Positions 23,811 through 34,136 are shown, numbered from the stretch's first letter. The stretch: DNA of 64,000 nucleotides from Prochlorococcus marinus str. MIT 1013 (GCF_027359395.1 NZ_CP114778.1:1860001-1924000); one strand, 5' to 3'. The notes: generated by a model from the sequence alone, not told the origin. Numbers and translations are program-made.

Positions 23811-24975
23811 ATGAGCTAAGTACGTTTGCGTATAGAGTTTCAAGTGAGTCAATATTTTGTTGAAGTGTATATTTCTCTTCTACTCTCAAACGTGCACGTC
23901 TACCTAATTCGTGGGTAAGTACTGGTTGATCGCGCAAAACAGGTAAAAGAGTACGTAATTGAGAAGTAACCCCTTCAGTGTTAAGTATTATCCCTGCTCC
24001 ATTTTTAATCACTTCTCCATCTGCTCCAGCATCTGTCGCAACGCATGCTGTTCCAGTTGCCATGGCTTCGAGCAAGGCGATAGATAGCCCTTCTACAAGA
24101 CTTGGAAGTAAAAAAACTTCGGCGATTTGAAGAAGAGCGACTCTTTTATTTTGATCAGCCTCGTATCCCCACCAAACCACATTATCTTTTTTATTGAAGA
24201 TTGAATGATTTTCGAGTGTTGGCCTTAAAGGCCCATCGCCTACTATTACTAGTCGACATCCTTTTGGCTGAACAAACCTCCATGCACGTAGTAAGGCTTC
24301 AACATTTTTTTCAGAAGCTATTCTACCCATATAGATAAAGATCCTATCAGAACCTAGCTTTTTCCTTATTCCAAGTTGAAGTTCATTTTGTGAATTATTA
24401 GGTTTAAGGGGGTTCCACTTTTTTATGTCAATTCCATTAGGGATTACTTCGAGTCGGCTTTCTTTTACTCCTAGTTTTGCGAGAACTTCTGCTTGCAAAT
24501 CTGAAAAAACAATCACTTTGTCATACTTAGCTAATGATGGTGCATAAAGTTGGTAAGTAAGTTGCTGTGTATTGGCAGTAAGATTTCTGAGCTTTGAATC
24601 GAAAGCTGGGTGAAAAGTTGCGATCAAAGGTAAATTAAGTTGATGACAAAGCTCAGGAAGTCGAAAATCCAATGGAGAAAGAGTAAGACTTGCATGGACT
24701 AAATCAGGTTTTAGTCTTGAGAGAGATTCTCTAAGCTCTCTTTGAGCATTTAAAGAAGGGATTGTGTAAACCTGAGATTTAATTAAATAAGGAAGACTTA
24801 CATCAGGATCATTGGCTAGCAAGGAAGTTTTATTATTCCCATCTCTCATTGGGTTATCAAAGTGAATAAAACTTGTTTGATATCCTCTTTCTCTAAGTTC
24901 TTCAGTCGTGCTAAGTCCGTAACAGACGTTCCCGCAAAAAGGTGTTTTTTTGCCTAGCCAGGCGATATGGGTCAA
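23701..24975 (-). CDS. Family 4 glycosyltransferase
   Basis: A 424-residue GT-B enzyme. The acceptor half has LVHASLTLSPLDFRLPELCH and the donor half VIPNGIDIKKWNP, FIYMGRIASEKNVEALLRAW, LVIVGDGPLRPTLE and EVFLLPSLVEGLSIALLEAM (the E-x7-E region). It could make a glucosyl- or galactosyl-glycerol or a sulfolipid-type product (SqdX resembles this), or modify surface sugars. The C-terminal tail overlaps proC antisense. Confidence 0.82.
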   Translation of the reverse strand: MTHIAWLGKKTPFCGNVCYGLSTTEELRERGYQTSFIHFDNPMRDGNNKTSLLANDPDVSLPYLIKSQVYTIPSLNAQRELRESLSRLKPDLVHASLTLSPLDFRLPELCHQLNLPLIATFHPAFDSKLRNLTANTQQLTYQLYAPSLAKYDKVIVFSDLQAEVLAKLGVKESRLEVIPNGIDIKKWNPLKPNNSQNELQLGIRKKLGSDRIFIYMGRIASEKNVEALLRAWRFVQPKGCRLVIVGDGPLRPTLENHSIFNKKDNVVWWGYEADQNKRVALLQIAEVFLLPSLVEGLSIALLEAMATGTACVATDAGADGEVIKNGAGIILNTEGVTSQLRTLLPVLRDQPVLTHELGRRARLRVEEKYTLQQNIDSLETLYANVLSSSNSKPLQPIDDSSELPKQLLQLRQISSPQVQGVEEH

Positions 24976-25098
24976 GCTCTAAAAAAACCGGTATTTCAAG
25001 CTAGCAGCTATTCTATATTTCTTTTCAAACTATTGTTAATAGTTAAATAATTTATAAACAAGATTTTTTTACTATTAATTCTTTCCAAATATATGTCC

Positions 25099-25899
25099 CT
25101 ACTTAGTATTTAGATCATTACTGATTATTACCTCTCTCATCATTTCAAGAGATGTAACTCTTCTTTGTAAATGTGTTTCAATCCAGGTTTCAACAATTTG
25201 CAGTAGCTTTAACCAAACATTTTTAGGACCTAATATTTTTCCATTACTGTGAAATGGTACTTTTTCTAGTAATAGTCTTTGAAGTAAAGCAAGTTCAGAT
25301 GGATTCAGCTCCATTCTTGCATTTTGGATCGTTCCAATTGCAAAACCTTCTTCGGGAATAAAGCTGCACTTCCAGCTCCATTCTCCAATAGGGGGTATTA
25401 GCTTCGATCCAGAATGACAACAGTTTTGGAGTGGTAAGCAATATCCTCCTAAAGCCAATAAATGCATACACGATTGAACACTTATTGCTAAAGCTTCTAA
25501 TGAATCAAATTCTGTTTTATGCAAGTCATTTAATCTATCTAAATGGATTAAAACCAGTTTAAGTAAATCTTTTTGCGGATCTTCATTACCAACCATTATC
25601 ATAATCAGCTCTGAAATTGCTTGTGCCGCTGAAAGTGTTTCGATGCTTTTGCCAAGATTTCCATAACTCTTAAGAATCCTTATTTGTGTAACTCGTCTAA
25701 GATTTTTTTTTCCTACGATGTGTAAATCTAAAAAATTAAAAGGAGATGTTGCTCCAAGCCTACTTTTAGGTTTTCTTGCTCCTGGTATGGCAAGGCGAGA
25801 TATTCCATTCTCTTCACTAAGTATGGTTAAAAGCCTGTCATTTTCCCCAAGAGGTCCAACTTTTAAAGATAGTCCTTTCACTCTTTGATTAAGACTCAT
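25099..25899 (-). CDS. recO: DNA repair protein RecO
   Basis: A 266-residue recombination mediator of the RecFOR pathway. The N-terminal OB fold starts RVKGLSLKVGPLGENDRLLT, then LAIPGARKPKSRLGATSPFN. The central zinc-type region has CLPLQNCCHSGSKL. ATG overlaps the stop of the upstream deoC homologue by 4 nt. Confidence 0.88.
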   Translation of the reverse strand: MSLNQRVKGLSLKVGPLGENDRLLTILSEENGISRLAIPGARKPKSRLGATSPFNFLDLHIVGKKNLRRVTQIRILKSYGNLGKSIETLSAAQAISELIMIMVGNEDPQKDLLKLVLIHLDRLNDLHKTEFDSLEALAISVQSCMHLLALGGYCLPLQNCCHSGSKLIPPIGEWSWKCSFIPEEGFAIGTIQNARMELNPSELALLQRLLLEKVPFHSNGKILGPKNVWLKLLQIVETWIETHLQRRVTSLEMMREVIISNDLNTK

Positions 25900-26582
25900 T
25901 CCTCCTTTCTCTTTTGTTCTGCGCTAATTTCAAAACCAAAACTTGTACCAATATATGTTGATCCTGCTTCAATGATTTCTATTGCTTGATCAAAAGTTTT
26001 AATACCTCCAACAGTTTTAATTGAGCAGCGATTTTTAACAATTTTAGAGACATGATTAGTTTGATTCTTGGTGATAGGTGGACCAAAACCATTACCTATT
26101 TGAATTCCAATTGCTCCCGCATCAATTAAAGCATCTATTGCTATGGAAAGTTTTGATGAATTTAAGAGTGTAGTTGCATCAATTATTACTCTTACTGGAA
26201 TACCAAGTTCACTTATTAGATTTATTTCCTCAGCAAAAAGTTCGACATTTCCTTCTTTTAATGCAAAATAATTTGGAACAAGATCTAACTCTTCTGCTCC
26301 TTTCTCGATTGCATACTCGGCTTCTTTTAGTTTGTTGAAAGTTGGGATAAAACCAAAAGGAAAGGCAATTACTGAGATTAATTTTGTAGTACTTTTGCTT
26401 CCTAACCTTTCACGTGCAAATGGTAAATGGGAAAGGCTGGTGCATAAACCTGCAAAGCTATTTTGCTTGGAAGCATCACAAATTTGAACAAGCATCTCTT
26501 TATCGAAATGAGGATTTAAGACTGCTTGATAAATCACATTAGAAATATTGGCATGAGCTTCTTCCAGGCTGTGTTTACTCAT
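25896..26582 (-). CDS. DeoC-family protein lacking the Schiff-base lysine
   Basis: A 228-residue TIM barrel homologous to deoxyribose-phosphate aldolase: CTSLSHLPFARERL, ISVIAFPFGF, EELDLVPNYFALKEG, VRVIIDATTL, IKTVGGIKT and YIGTSFGF. In active DeoC the segment VKTSTGF holds the catalytic Lys. Here it reads GIQIGNGF, so Lys is replaced by Gln near residue 161. The second active-site Lys (IKTVGG, residue 189) is kept. The protein may therefore have lost or changed aldolase activity. Coupled to recO and followed upstream by hpf. Confidence 0.8.
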   Translation of the reverse strand: MSKHSLEEAHANISNVIYQAVLNPHFDKEMLVQICDASKQNSFAGLCTSLSHLPFARERLGSKSTTKLISVIAFPFGFIPTFNKLKEAEYAIEKGAEELDLVPNYFALKEGNVELFAEEINLISELGIPVRVIIDATTLLNSSKLSIAIDALIDAGAIGIQIGNGFGPPITKNQTNHVSKIVKNRCSIKTVGGIKTFDQAIEIIEAGSTYIGTSFGFEISAEQKRKEE

Positions 26583-26597
26583 TTGACTTTGTAGTAA

Positions 26598-27182
26598 TTA
26601 AATTTTTTCTTGGATTACGCCATATCCTCCATGATTTCTCTTGTATATGACTCGCAAAGCTGATCCTTTTTCCTCTCTAAATAGATAGAAATCATGATCA
26701 ATCAGGTCTAATTGGACTCTTGCTTGCTCAATGGTCATAGGATCCATATCAAAATATTTGCGTCTTACTCCTGGGCTAGGTAGATGGGGCTCTTTACCTT
26801 CAATGAGTGAATGATCTGAGGAAGAAAAATTTTGAGTTTCTTCGTTTTGGACTGATTTCGTTGACTGATTATTATGAACATTATGACTGTTATGTCGCTC
26901 TTTGTACTTACGTAATTGTCGTGCAAGTTTATTTGCTACTAAGTCGATGCTTGAATAAAGATTTTCACTTCTTTCTTGGGCTCTTATCACTGTTCCATTT
27001 GCAAAAACAGTCACCTCAGCCGTCTGTTGTGGCACGCGAGGGTTTCGAGCGACTGAGAGGTGGACATCAGCTTCTTGCACCATTTCTTGGAAATTGTGAG
27101 TTGCTTTATCAATTTTTGTTTTGGTGTAATCACGAAGTGATGGAGTTAATTCAAGATTGCGTCCATGAATAAGAAGCTTCAT
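26598..27182 (-). CDS. hpf: Long-form ribosome hibernation factor (HPF/LrtA)
   Basis: A 194-residue protein. N-terminal S30AE domain at residues 1-100 (LLIHGRNLELTPSLRDYTKT, DVHLSVARNPRVPQQTAEVT). The C-terminal dimerisation domain is RRKYFDMDPMTIEQARVQLD then HDFYLFREEKGSALRVIYKR. Dimerises 70S ribosomes in the dark or under stress. In cyanobacteria lrtA is light-repressed. Divergent from lipB with 18 bp of overlap at the starts. Confidence 0.92.
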   Translation of the reverse strand: MKLLIHGRNLELTPSLRDYTKTKIDKATHNFQEMVQEADVHLSVARNPRVPQQTAEVTVFANGTVIRAQERSENLYSSIDLVANKLARQLRKYKERHNSHNVHNNQSTKSVQNEETQNFSSSDHSLIEGKEPHLPSPGVRRKYFDMDPMTIEQARVQLDLIDHDFYLFREEKGSALRVIYKRNHGGYGVIQEKI

Positions 27183-27887
27183 TCTGTTTCGCCTGAATCA
27201 GGGCCTAATAGCAACTTAGATCTAACCCCTCAACTTGCACAATCTTCTTCCGCTTTTCTTTTTGAACCTAAAAATATTGTGCCATTTGAGACTGCGTTAG
27301 GTTGGCAGAAGAATTTTCAGAAAAGCCTTATTGAGGAACCGTTCTCACCACAAGCAGTATGGTTTCTTGAACATTTTTCTTGCTTCACTATCGGTCGAGG
27401 TAGCGACATGAAAAATTTGTTATTCGATGAAAATAAGTCTCCTTTACCCGTTTTTAGGATTGAAAGAGGAGGTGAAGTAACGCATCACATGCCTGGGCAG
27501 ATCGTTGGATACTTGGTTTTGAATTTGAGTCGTCACAAAAAAGATTTATTTTGGTACTTGAGAGAATTGGAACAAGTGCTGATTGATGTTCTTGACTTAT
27601 TGGGAATAGAAGGGAAGAGGATAGATGGCTTAACAGGAGTTTGGTGCAAAGACAAAAAAGTTGGTTCAATAGGAATTGGTTGCAAGAGATGGGTGACTCA
27701 ACATGGATTCTCACTAAATGTAGATTGCGATCTTATTGGTTTTGAGAAGATAATTCCTTGTGGACTGGATAAAGTTAAATTAGGTAAATTGAGTGATTGG
27801 ATTCCTGGCATCAAAGTCTGTGACGTTAAGCCTCTTTTAAGTGAATCTGTGAAAAGACGTTTTAAATTGAATTGGGAAAACATATAA
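27165..27887 (+). CDS. lipB: Octanoyltransferase LipB
   Basis: A 240-residue enzyme moving octanoyl from ACP to lipoyl domains. Motifs: FTIGRGSD, RIERGGEVTHHMPGQIVGY (RGG..T.H.PGQ), KKVGSIGIGCKRWVTQHGFS with catalytic Lys and IIPCGL with the nucleophilic Cys. It serves the E2 encoded by pdhC 2.7 kb downstream. ATG 27165 overlaps the hpf start; a later start cannot be excluded. Confidence 0.9.
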   Translation: MNKKLHSVSPESGPNSNLDLTPQLAQSSSAFLFEPKNIVPFETALGWQKNFQKSLIEEPFSPQAVWFLEHFSCFTIGRGSDMKNLLFDENKSPLPVFRIERGGEVTHHMPGQIVGYLVLNLSRHKKDLFWYLRELEQVLIDVLDLLGIEGKRIDGLTGVWCKDKKVGSIGIGCKRWVTQHGFSLNVDCDLIGFEKIIPCGLDKVKLGKLSDWIPGIKVCDVKPLLSESVKRRFKLNWENI

Positions 27888-27934
27888 ATTCACTTTGAAT
27901 TATTACTAAAAAAAATAAAAATTATTTTTTGGAT

Positions 27935-29908
27935 ATGACAAAAACTAACTCAAAAAAAAATATTTTTGCCTCTAAAGATGCTTTGGCTTTTTGGATCCCT
28001 AATAGAAAAGAGGAAAAAGCACTTAATAGAAGATCTCAACTTGAGATGATTACTCAAGTTGATGAGATTTGGGAGCTATTAAAAGTTCAGTTGAGAGATG
28101 TATTAGCTGTTGATTCTCCGCATACTTTCCACCCAGAAAGCTTTACCTATGAAGAACTTGCGGTAAATATTTCTAAGGCAGCATTTGCTTTTTCTCAAAT
28201 GGGAGTAGAACCTGATGATGTGGTTGCTCTTTTTGCAGAGAATAGTCCTAGATGGCTTATTGCCGATCAAGGTCTTATGCGGATAGGTGCAACAAACTCT
28301 GTTAGAGGTGCGACTGCTCCACCAAGTGAGCTTAGATATATTCTTGAGGATTCAAATGCGGTTGGATTGATTGTTCAAAACTCCGAGGTCTGGGAGAGAC
28401 TTTCGCTTGATGATGATCAAATAAATAGTTTGAAATTTGTTCTTCAACTTGAAGGTAAAGCTTGTGAAGGCGTTTTGGAATGGGAGAGTTTTTTGAAGAA
28501 AGGATTTAATAAAGAAAATGTAAGTAAACGGGAGAAAATAATTGAGAGACAGCCAACAAGAATAGCAACGATTTTATATACTTCTGGAACGACAGGTAAG
28601 CCTAAAGGCGTTCCACTAACACACTCTAATTTATTACATCAAATCAGGTCTCTTGCGTGCGTAGCAAACCCTTCTCCAGGAGAGCCAGTATTAAGTGTTT
28701 TGCCAATTTGGCATTCATATGAACGTAGTGCGGAATATTATTTTTTTTCTTGTGGTTGTACTCAAACTTATACATCAATTAGGCATCTAAAGGAAGATTT
28801 ACCAAAGGTTAAGCCAATAGTAATGGCAACTGTTCCAAGGCTTTGGGAATCAATAAAGTTGGGGTTTGAGGACGCTGTTGATAAAATGCCAAGGCTGAGA
28901 AAGACCTTGATAAAAAGTGCGATTTCTAATAGTAAGGCATATAAACTGGCACGAAGAAAACTTTATTTTTTGACTATTGATAGTGTTTCTACTTTAGAAC
29001 AAATTACTTCTTTTATAGAGATGCTTTTGCGTTACCCAATTCATAGAATTTCCTCTATTTACTTATGGCCAAAAATCCTTACCAAGATTTGTGGAGGAAG
29101 ATTGAGATTCCCAATTAGTGGTGGAGGTGCAATCGCTCCACATATTGATTCTTTCTTTGAAGCTTTAGGTGTTGAATTGTTAGTTGGTTATGGATTGACG
29201 GAAACTAGTCCAGTCCTAACTTGTAGAAGACCTTGGAGGAATATTCGTGGAGGTGCAGGTCAACCCTTGCCAGAGACTAAGATAAAAATTGTGGATCCAG
29301 AAACATTCCAAATAAAAAAGCTGCGTCAAAAAGGCTTGGTTTTTGCTCGTGGTCCTCAAATAATGTCTGGTTATTTAGGAAAAGAATCAGAATCGAAGAA
29401 GGTTTTAGATGCTTCTGGCTGGTTTAATACTGGAGATATAGGTATGTTGCTTGCTGATGGATCTTTAATCCTGACTGGAAGAGCAAAAGATACGATTGTG
29501 CTAAGTAGTGGAGAAAATATTGAGCCTGGCCCTTTGGAGGAATGCTTGATTGCAAGCCCATTGATTGAGCAGGCTTTGCTATTGGGTCAAGATCAAAAAT
29601 ATCTTGCTGCTTTGATTGTTCCAAGAATTGATCACGTAAAAGGATGGTTAGCAGAAAGGGGTGTAAATACACAAGTTGTTCTTGGGCTATCTCCTGAAAA
29701 TCATGAATTAAGACAAGCTCTAAGATTGGAAATGAATAAAGTTTTAGCAAATCGTCTTGTGTCTAGAAGAGAAGAGAGATTATTTTCAATTGCTTTAGTA
29801 GAGCCATTTACAATAGAAAACGGCTTGTTAACGCAAACTCTTAAGCAAAAACGTGAAAAAATTATTCAACGTGATTTGAAACTGATAAATGAAATATATG
29901 GTTTGTAA
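27935..29908 (+). CDS. Long-chain acyl-CoA / acyl-ACP synthetase
   Basis: A 657-residue AMP-forming ligase. ATP motif YTSGTTGKPKGVPLTHSNLL, LPIWHSYERSAEYYF, VGYGLTETSPVLTCRR and the hinge GWFNTGDIGMLLADGSLILTG are complete. Cyanobacterial homologues (AAS) recycle free fatty acids to acyl-ACP. ATG 27935 is chosen over TTG 27929. A 21-bp palindrome follows at 29918-29938. Confidence 0.88.
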   Translation: MTKTNSKKNIFASKDALAFWIPNRKEEKALNRRSQLEMITQVDEIWELLKVQLRDVLAVDSPHTFHPESFTYEELAVNISKAAFAFSQMGVEPDDVVALFAENSPRWLIADQGLMRIGATNSVRGATAPPSELRYILEDSNAVGLIVQNSEVWERLSLDDDQINSLKFVLQLEGKACEGVLEWESFLKKGFNKENVSKREKIIERQPTRIATILYTSGTTGKPKGVPLTHSNLLHQIRSLACVANPSPGEPVLSVLPIWHSYERSAEYYFFSCGCTQTYTSIRHLKEDLPKVKPIVMATVPRLWESIKLGFEDAVDKMPRLRKTLIKSAISNSKAYKLARRKLYFLTIDSVSTLEQITSFIEMLLRYPIHRISSIYLWPKILTKICGGRLRFPISGGGAIAPHIDSFFEALGVELLVGYGLTETSPVLTCRRPWRNIRGGAGQPLPETKIKIVDPETFQIKKLRQKGLVFARGPQIMSGYLGKESESKKVLDASGWFNTGDIGMLLADGSLILTGRAKDTIVLSSGENIEPGPLEECLIASPLIEQALLLGQDQKYLAALIVPRIDHVKGWLAERGVNTQVVLGLSPENHELRQALRLEMNKVLANRLVSRREERLFSIALVEPFTIENGLLTQTLKQKREKIIQRDLKLINEIYGL

Positions 29909-29917
29909 TTTGTTTGT

Positions 29918-29938
29918 TTGGTCAATTAAATTGACCAA
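29918..29938. repeat. 21-bp palindrome downstream of the acyl-ACP synthetase
   Basis: TTGGTCAATT-A-AATTGACCAA is a perfect palindrome. There is no T-run directly after it, so it may be a protein-binding site rather than a terminator. The half-site TTTGGTCAATT recurs at 30426-30436 beyond the next gene. Confidence 0.5.
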
Positions 29939-29988
29939 TACTATCTTTTACTGAGAGTCTATAGATAAAATCATAATTTATTGATCAG

Positions 29989-30423
29989 GTGGACTCAATT
30001 TCTATAAAACGTTCAATAACGGTCAGAGCAGTTGTAACACCTTCATGGAAAGAGGAGGCTGAGAGAGAATTAAGTAATGCAATATCAGCAATAGATCAGC
30101 AACTTGGTGAATTAGAAAAAGAAGGACAACAAATTGTTGATGGTATTAGACGTCAGAGCTCTAATCCCCTTGACCCAAGAGTTCAAGAGCAAGTAACTCA
30201 AGTTCAGAACCAAGTTGCTTCTAAGAGAACAGAATTTGAAGAACAAAAAAGAAATCTTCTGTTACAGCAATCTCAAGTTCGTGAGTTAGAGATGGAACAA
30301 ATTGTCGAGCAAGGACAAATTGACAGTTTTTGTGATTTAAAAGTTGGTGATAACTTAGTTAGTAAAATGGGAGTGAGTATTTTGGTAAGAGATGGCTTAG
30401 TAGAGGCAATTGATCAAGATTGA
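29989..30423 (+). CDS. YlqD-like coiled-coil protein
   Basis: A 144-residue protein. An N-terminal strand region (SIKRSITVRAVVTPSWKEEA) is followed by a long coiled coil of about residues 25-110 rich in Q, E and R, and a C-terminal hydrophilic beta part (SFCDLKVGDNLVSKMGVSIL). Resembles YlqD-type proteins of cyanobacteria and firmicutes, function unknown. GTG start. pdhC lies 190 bp downstream. Confidence 0.65.
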   Translation: MDSISIKRSITVRAVVTPSWKEEAERELSNAISAIDQQLGELEKEGQQIVDGIRRQSSNPLDPRVQEQVTQVQNQVASKRTEFEEQKRNLLLQQSQVRELEMEQIVEQGQIDSFCDLKVGDNLVSKMGVSILVRDGLVEAIDQD

Positions 30424-30613
30424 AGTTTGGTCAATTACAATTTATCCAATAAAGAATTTTTGATATTAAGAAGAAATCCACATAAAAAAACCTATCGTTG
30501 TAAGGACACTCATGTAGAACTAACATTGGTATGTATTGATACTTGCAAAGCTTCTAGATAGAAAATTTTGAAGCCTTGCTACAAACTCTCCATAAAGGGA
30601 ATAGGAACAAATT

Positions 30614-31990
30614 ATGGCCACTCATGACATCTTTATGCCTGCTTTAAGTTCAACAATGACTGAGGGCAAAATAGTTGAGTGGCTAAAAAAACCAGGAGAT
30701 AAAGTTGAAAGAGGTGAGTCAGTTTTGGTTGTTGAGTCAGATAAAGCTGATATGGATGTTGAGTCTTTCCAAGATGGCTTTCTTGCCTCGATTGTGATGC
30801 CCGCTGGAAGTTCTGCTCCTGTTGGAGAGACAATTGGATTGATTGTTGAGACAGCAGATGAGATCGCAGCGGCTCAAGCTAATGCACCTTCTCCTTCTCC
30901 TTCTCCTCAATCAGCTAGTCAAGAAAAAGAGAGTTCATCGCCTCAAGTTCAAGAAAAACAATCCTCTGTTGACTCTCCTAAAGCAACAGTAATTACAAAG
31001 ACATCTCCTGCACCTCTTGTTTCAGAAGCCACTGTTAATCAGTCTCAGTTTTTAAATGATGGTCGAATAGTCGCCTCGCCAAGAGCAAAAAAACTTGCTT
31101 CTCAAATGGGAATCGATTTGGCAACTGTTAGGGGGTCAGGACCTCATGGACGGATACAAGCTGAGGATGTTCAAAGTGCAAAAGGGCAACCCATAAGCGT
31201 TCCTTGGATTGCTGAAAGTAATGCTCCAGCAAAAATTGTTTCTGACATGCCTCGCATAGAAAAAAAATCTGTTGACTCGGGTAAGCCACCTGCTCCAGGA
31301 AAAAGTTTTGGATCCAGAGGAGAAACAATTGCATTCAATACCCTTCAACAAGCTGTAAATCGGAACATGGAGGAAAGCTTAAATACTCCTTGTTTCAGAG
31401 TCGGTTATTCAATTCTTACTGATGAATTGGATGATTTTTATAAACAAGTTAAACCTAATGGAGTAACTATGACTGCTTTACTTGCTAAAGCTGTTGGTTT
31501 AACTCTTGCTAGACATCCCCAGGTGAATGCAGCTTTTAGTTCTGAGGGGATTGCCTATCCTTCACAAATAAATGTAGCCGTTGCAGTTGCGATGGAGGAC
31601 GGAGGGTTGATAACTCCAGTTCTGCAAAATGCTGACAAGACAAGCCTTGCTGATTTATCCCTTCAATGGTCAGATCTTGTTAAGCGTGCTAGGAGTAAGC
31701 AATTAGAACCCCAAGAATATAGTAGCGGTACTTTTACGCTTTCTAACTTAGGCATGTTTGGGGTTGATCGCTTTGATGCAATTCTGCCTCCAGGGACAGG
31801 AGCAATTTTAGCTGTTGGAGCTTCCTTGCCTAAAGTTGTTGCTTCTAAAGATGGTTCAATCTCAATCAAAAAACAGATGCAAGTAAATCTTACAGCTGAT
31901 CACAGGGTGATCTATGGTGCTGATGGAGCATTATTTCTGAAGGATTTGGCTTACCTAATTGAAAAAAATTCTAATAACCTTTTATCTTGA
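30614..31990 (+). CDS. pdhC: Pyruvate dehydrogenase E2 (dihydrolipoamide acetyltransferase)
   Basis: A 458-residue E2. Lipoyl domain 1-80 with lipoylated Lys in VVESDKADMDVESF, a Ser/Pro/Gln-rich linker, E3-binding domain (ASPRAKKLASQMGIDLATVR GSGPHGRI), then the catalytic domain ending NLTADHRVIYGADGALFLKD with the active-site His. Makes acetyl-CoA from pyruvate. Good GGAAT RBS. Needs the LipB product at 27165. Confidence 0.93.
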   Translation: MATHDIFMPALSSTMTEGKIVEWLKKPGDKVERGESVLVVESDKADMDVESFQDGFLASIVMPAGSSAPVGETIGLIVETADEIAAAQANAPSPSPSPQSASQEKESSSPQVQEKQSSVDSPKATVITKTSPAPLVSEATVNQSQFLNDGRIVASPRAKKLASQMGIDLATVRGSGPHGRIQAEDVQSAKGQPISVPWIAESNAPAKIVSDMPRIEKKSVDSGKPPAPGKSFGSRGETIAFNTLQQAVNRNMEESLNTPCFRVGYSILTDELDDFYKQVKPNGVTMTALLAKAVGLTLARHPQVNAAFSSEGIAYPSQINVAVAVAMEDGGLITPVLQNADKTSLADLSLQWSDLVKRARSKQLEPQEYSSGTFTLSNLGMFGVDRFDAILPPGTGAILAVGASLPKVVASKDGSISIKKQMQVNLTADHRVIYGADGALFLKDLAYLIEKNSNNLLS

Positions 31991-32043
31991 GATTTAATTA
32001 GTCGAACAAAAAGTGGTTTTTTCTTACTTTAATCTGATTTGAT

Positions 32044-33141
32044 GTGTTAGATCAAAAAGATAATCTTTTAAGCTCATATAACTATGATTTACCTAAAGAT
32101 TTAATTGCTCAATCACCTACTAAGTGTAGGCATGATGCAAAATTGATGATTGTTAAAGAAGGATTAGAGGATTCTTTAAATCTTATGCACGCAAAGATCT
32201 TGGACTTGAAAGATAGCTTGAAGGCTGGTGATCTTTTAGTTGTTAACAATACCCGTGTTATTAAGGCGAGAATAAAAATTCGATTATCAGGGGGAGGTTT
32301 AGGTGAATTGTTACTAATGGAACCTAGAGAAAATGGCCAATGGCTTTGTTTAGGTCGTCCTGCTAGGCGTATGAGAAGAGGTGATCAATTATGGCTGGAT
32401 AAGTCTCAAGATAATTCTTTATGTTTAAAGGTTGTTGATAAAGATGAGAGTACAGGTGGAAGAATTATTCAATTCCCTAAAGAGTTTACTAGTAGGAAGG
32501 AAATGGCAAGTCTACTTGATTTGTATGGTGAAGTCCCATTACCTCCATATATAGATAAAGATAAATCTTGTGAGCATGAGGAAAGATATCAGACTAGATA
32601 TGCTTCGAAGCCAGGTGCTATAGCTGCTCCCACAGCGGGTTTACATCTAAGTGATGAACTTATAGAAATTTTAAAAATCAGAGGTATTAGGATTGCACAA
32701 ATTACCTTGCATGTTGGTCTAGGAACTTTTAGAACATTAGAGAATGAAGACCTATCTCAACTTCATTTACACAGTGAGTGGGTAGAGGTTACTGATGAGA
32801 CCATAAGAACGATAAATAATTGCAAGGAAGGTGGGGGAAAAGTTTTTGCTGTTGGTACTACAAGTGTTAGAGCTCTTGAAGCTGCTTACCTTTCCGGTGG
32901 AGGCAACTTGAAACCATTTGAGGGAAAAGTGAACCTTGTGATTAAACCAGGATTTAAATTTTGCGTAATCGATGGATTGCTTACTAATTTCCACCTTCCT
33001 AAGAGCTCACTACTACTCTTGGTTAGTGCTCTTATTGGTCGAAAGCGTATGTTGAAGCTATATCAAAATGCGATTAGTAAAAAATATCGATTTTTCTCCT
33101 ATGGAGACGCGATGTTGATAACACCGGAGTCAATTGTATAA
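32044..33141 (+). CDS. queA: tRNA preQ1(34) S-adenosylmethionine ribosyltransferase-isomerase
   Basis: A 365-residue enzyme in queuosine synthesis. Motifs: [66 protein letters not shown] and [19 protein letters not shown]-like end ([14 protein letters not shown]). GTG start at 32044. Full length for the family. Confidence 0.93.
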   Translation: MLDQKDNLLSSYNYDLPKDLIAQSPTKCRHDAKLMIVKEGLEDSLNLMHAKILDLKDSLKAGDLLVVNNTRVIKARIKIRLSGGGLGELLLMEPRENGQWLCLGRPARRMRRGDQLWLDKSQDNSLCLKVVDKDESTGGRIIQFPKEFTSRKEMASLLDLYGEVPLPPYIDKDKSCEHEERYQTRYASKPGAIAAPTAGLHLSDELIEILKIRGIRIAQITLHVGLGTFRTLENEDLSQLHLHSEWVEVTDETIRTINNCKEGGGKVFAVGTTSVRALEAAYLSGGGNLKPFEGKVNLVIKPGFKFCVIDGLLTNFHLPKSSLLLLVSALIGRKRMLKLYQNAISKKYRFFSYGDAMLITPESIV

Positions 33142-33149
33142 ACTTAAAA

Positions 33150-34136
33150 TTAGGCTAATAATGGTTCTTTAATAACTCCTGTAGGAACATTCTCAAACAT
33201 TATGGATGAAATATATCTTTCAGCAAGGTCAGGTAGAACTACAACGATTGTCTTTCCTGCGAATTCTTCTTTTTCGGCTAGTCTTACGGCTACAGCGGCA
33301 GCTGCACCACATGAGATGCCAACAAGTAAACCTTCTTCTTGTGCTAACCGCAATGCCATTGCAATAGACTCATCATTAGAGACTTGCTCAACTTGATCAA
33401 CTACCGATAAGTCAAGGTTTTTAGGAATAAACCCAGCTCCAATACCTTGGATTTTGTGAGGACCAGGCTTTACTTGTTCTCCATTGAGGGTTTGTGTTAT
33501 CACTGGACTATGACTGGGCTCTACGGCAACAGATAATAATGAATGATTTTTTTCTTGCTTAATGTAACGTGAAATACCTGTTATTGTTCCACCTGTCCCT
33601 ACGCCAGAAACTAAAACATCAATTTGTCCATCGGTATCATCCCAAATTTCAGGACCAGTCGTTTTAAAATGTATTTCTGGGTTAGCTGGATTATCAAATT
33701 GTCCTGGCATGAAGTACTTTTGAGGATCGCTATCTGCTATTTCCTTCGCTTTTGCAATGGCGCCAGGCATCCCTTTTGCTGCTTCAGTAAGTATTAATTC
33801 AGCACCAAGAACAGCCATCATCCTCCTACGTTCAATTGACATGGACTCAGGCATCGTGAGGATTAATTTGTAACCTCTAGCAGCGGCTGTATAAGCAAGG
33901 GCTATTCCAGTATTTCCAGATGTTGGTTCAATAATAACTTTATCTTTATTTAGTAAACCTTTCTTTTCAGCATCCCAGATCATATTTGCTCCTATTCTGC
34001 ATTTGACACTGTAGGCAGGGTTACGGCCTTCTATCTTTGCAAGTACTGTTGCGTTTGCGTTTTTTGTGATCGAATTAAGTTTGACCAATGGTGTATGACC
34101 AATAGCAAAACTATTGTCTTCATAGATTCTTGACAT
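33150..34136 (-). CDS. cysK: Cysteine synthase A
   Basis: A 328-residue PLP enzyme joining O-acetylserine and sulfide. PLP Lys in [17 protein letters not shown], substrate loop [33 protein letters not shown] phosphate loop, and the C-terminal [15 protein letters not shown]. Lies next to two trans-sulfuration genes transcribed the same way, so this is a cysteine/methionine cluster. Confidence 0.93.
   Translation of the reverse strand: MSRIYEDNSFAIGHTPLVKLNSITKNANATVLAKIEGRNPAYSVKCRIGANMIWDAEKKGLLNKDKVIIEPTSGNTGIALAYTAAARGYKLILTMPESMSIERRRMMAVLGAELILTEAAKGMPGAIAKAKEIADSDPQKYFMPGQFDNPANPEIHFKTTGPEIWDDTDGQIDVLVSGVGTGGTITGISRYIKQEKNHSLLSVAVEPSHSPVITQTLNGEQVKPGPHKIQGIGAGFIPKNLDLSVVDQVEQVSNDESIAMALRLAQEEGLLVGISCGAAAAVAVRLAEKEEFAGKTIVVVLPDLAERYISSIMFENVPTGVIKEPLLA

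Noticed and set aside
26807-27172. 121-codon plus-strand ORF within hpf
   Set aside because: Antisense shadow of hpf, which has clear family motifs.
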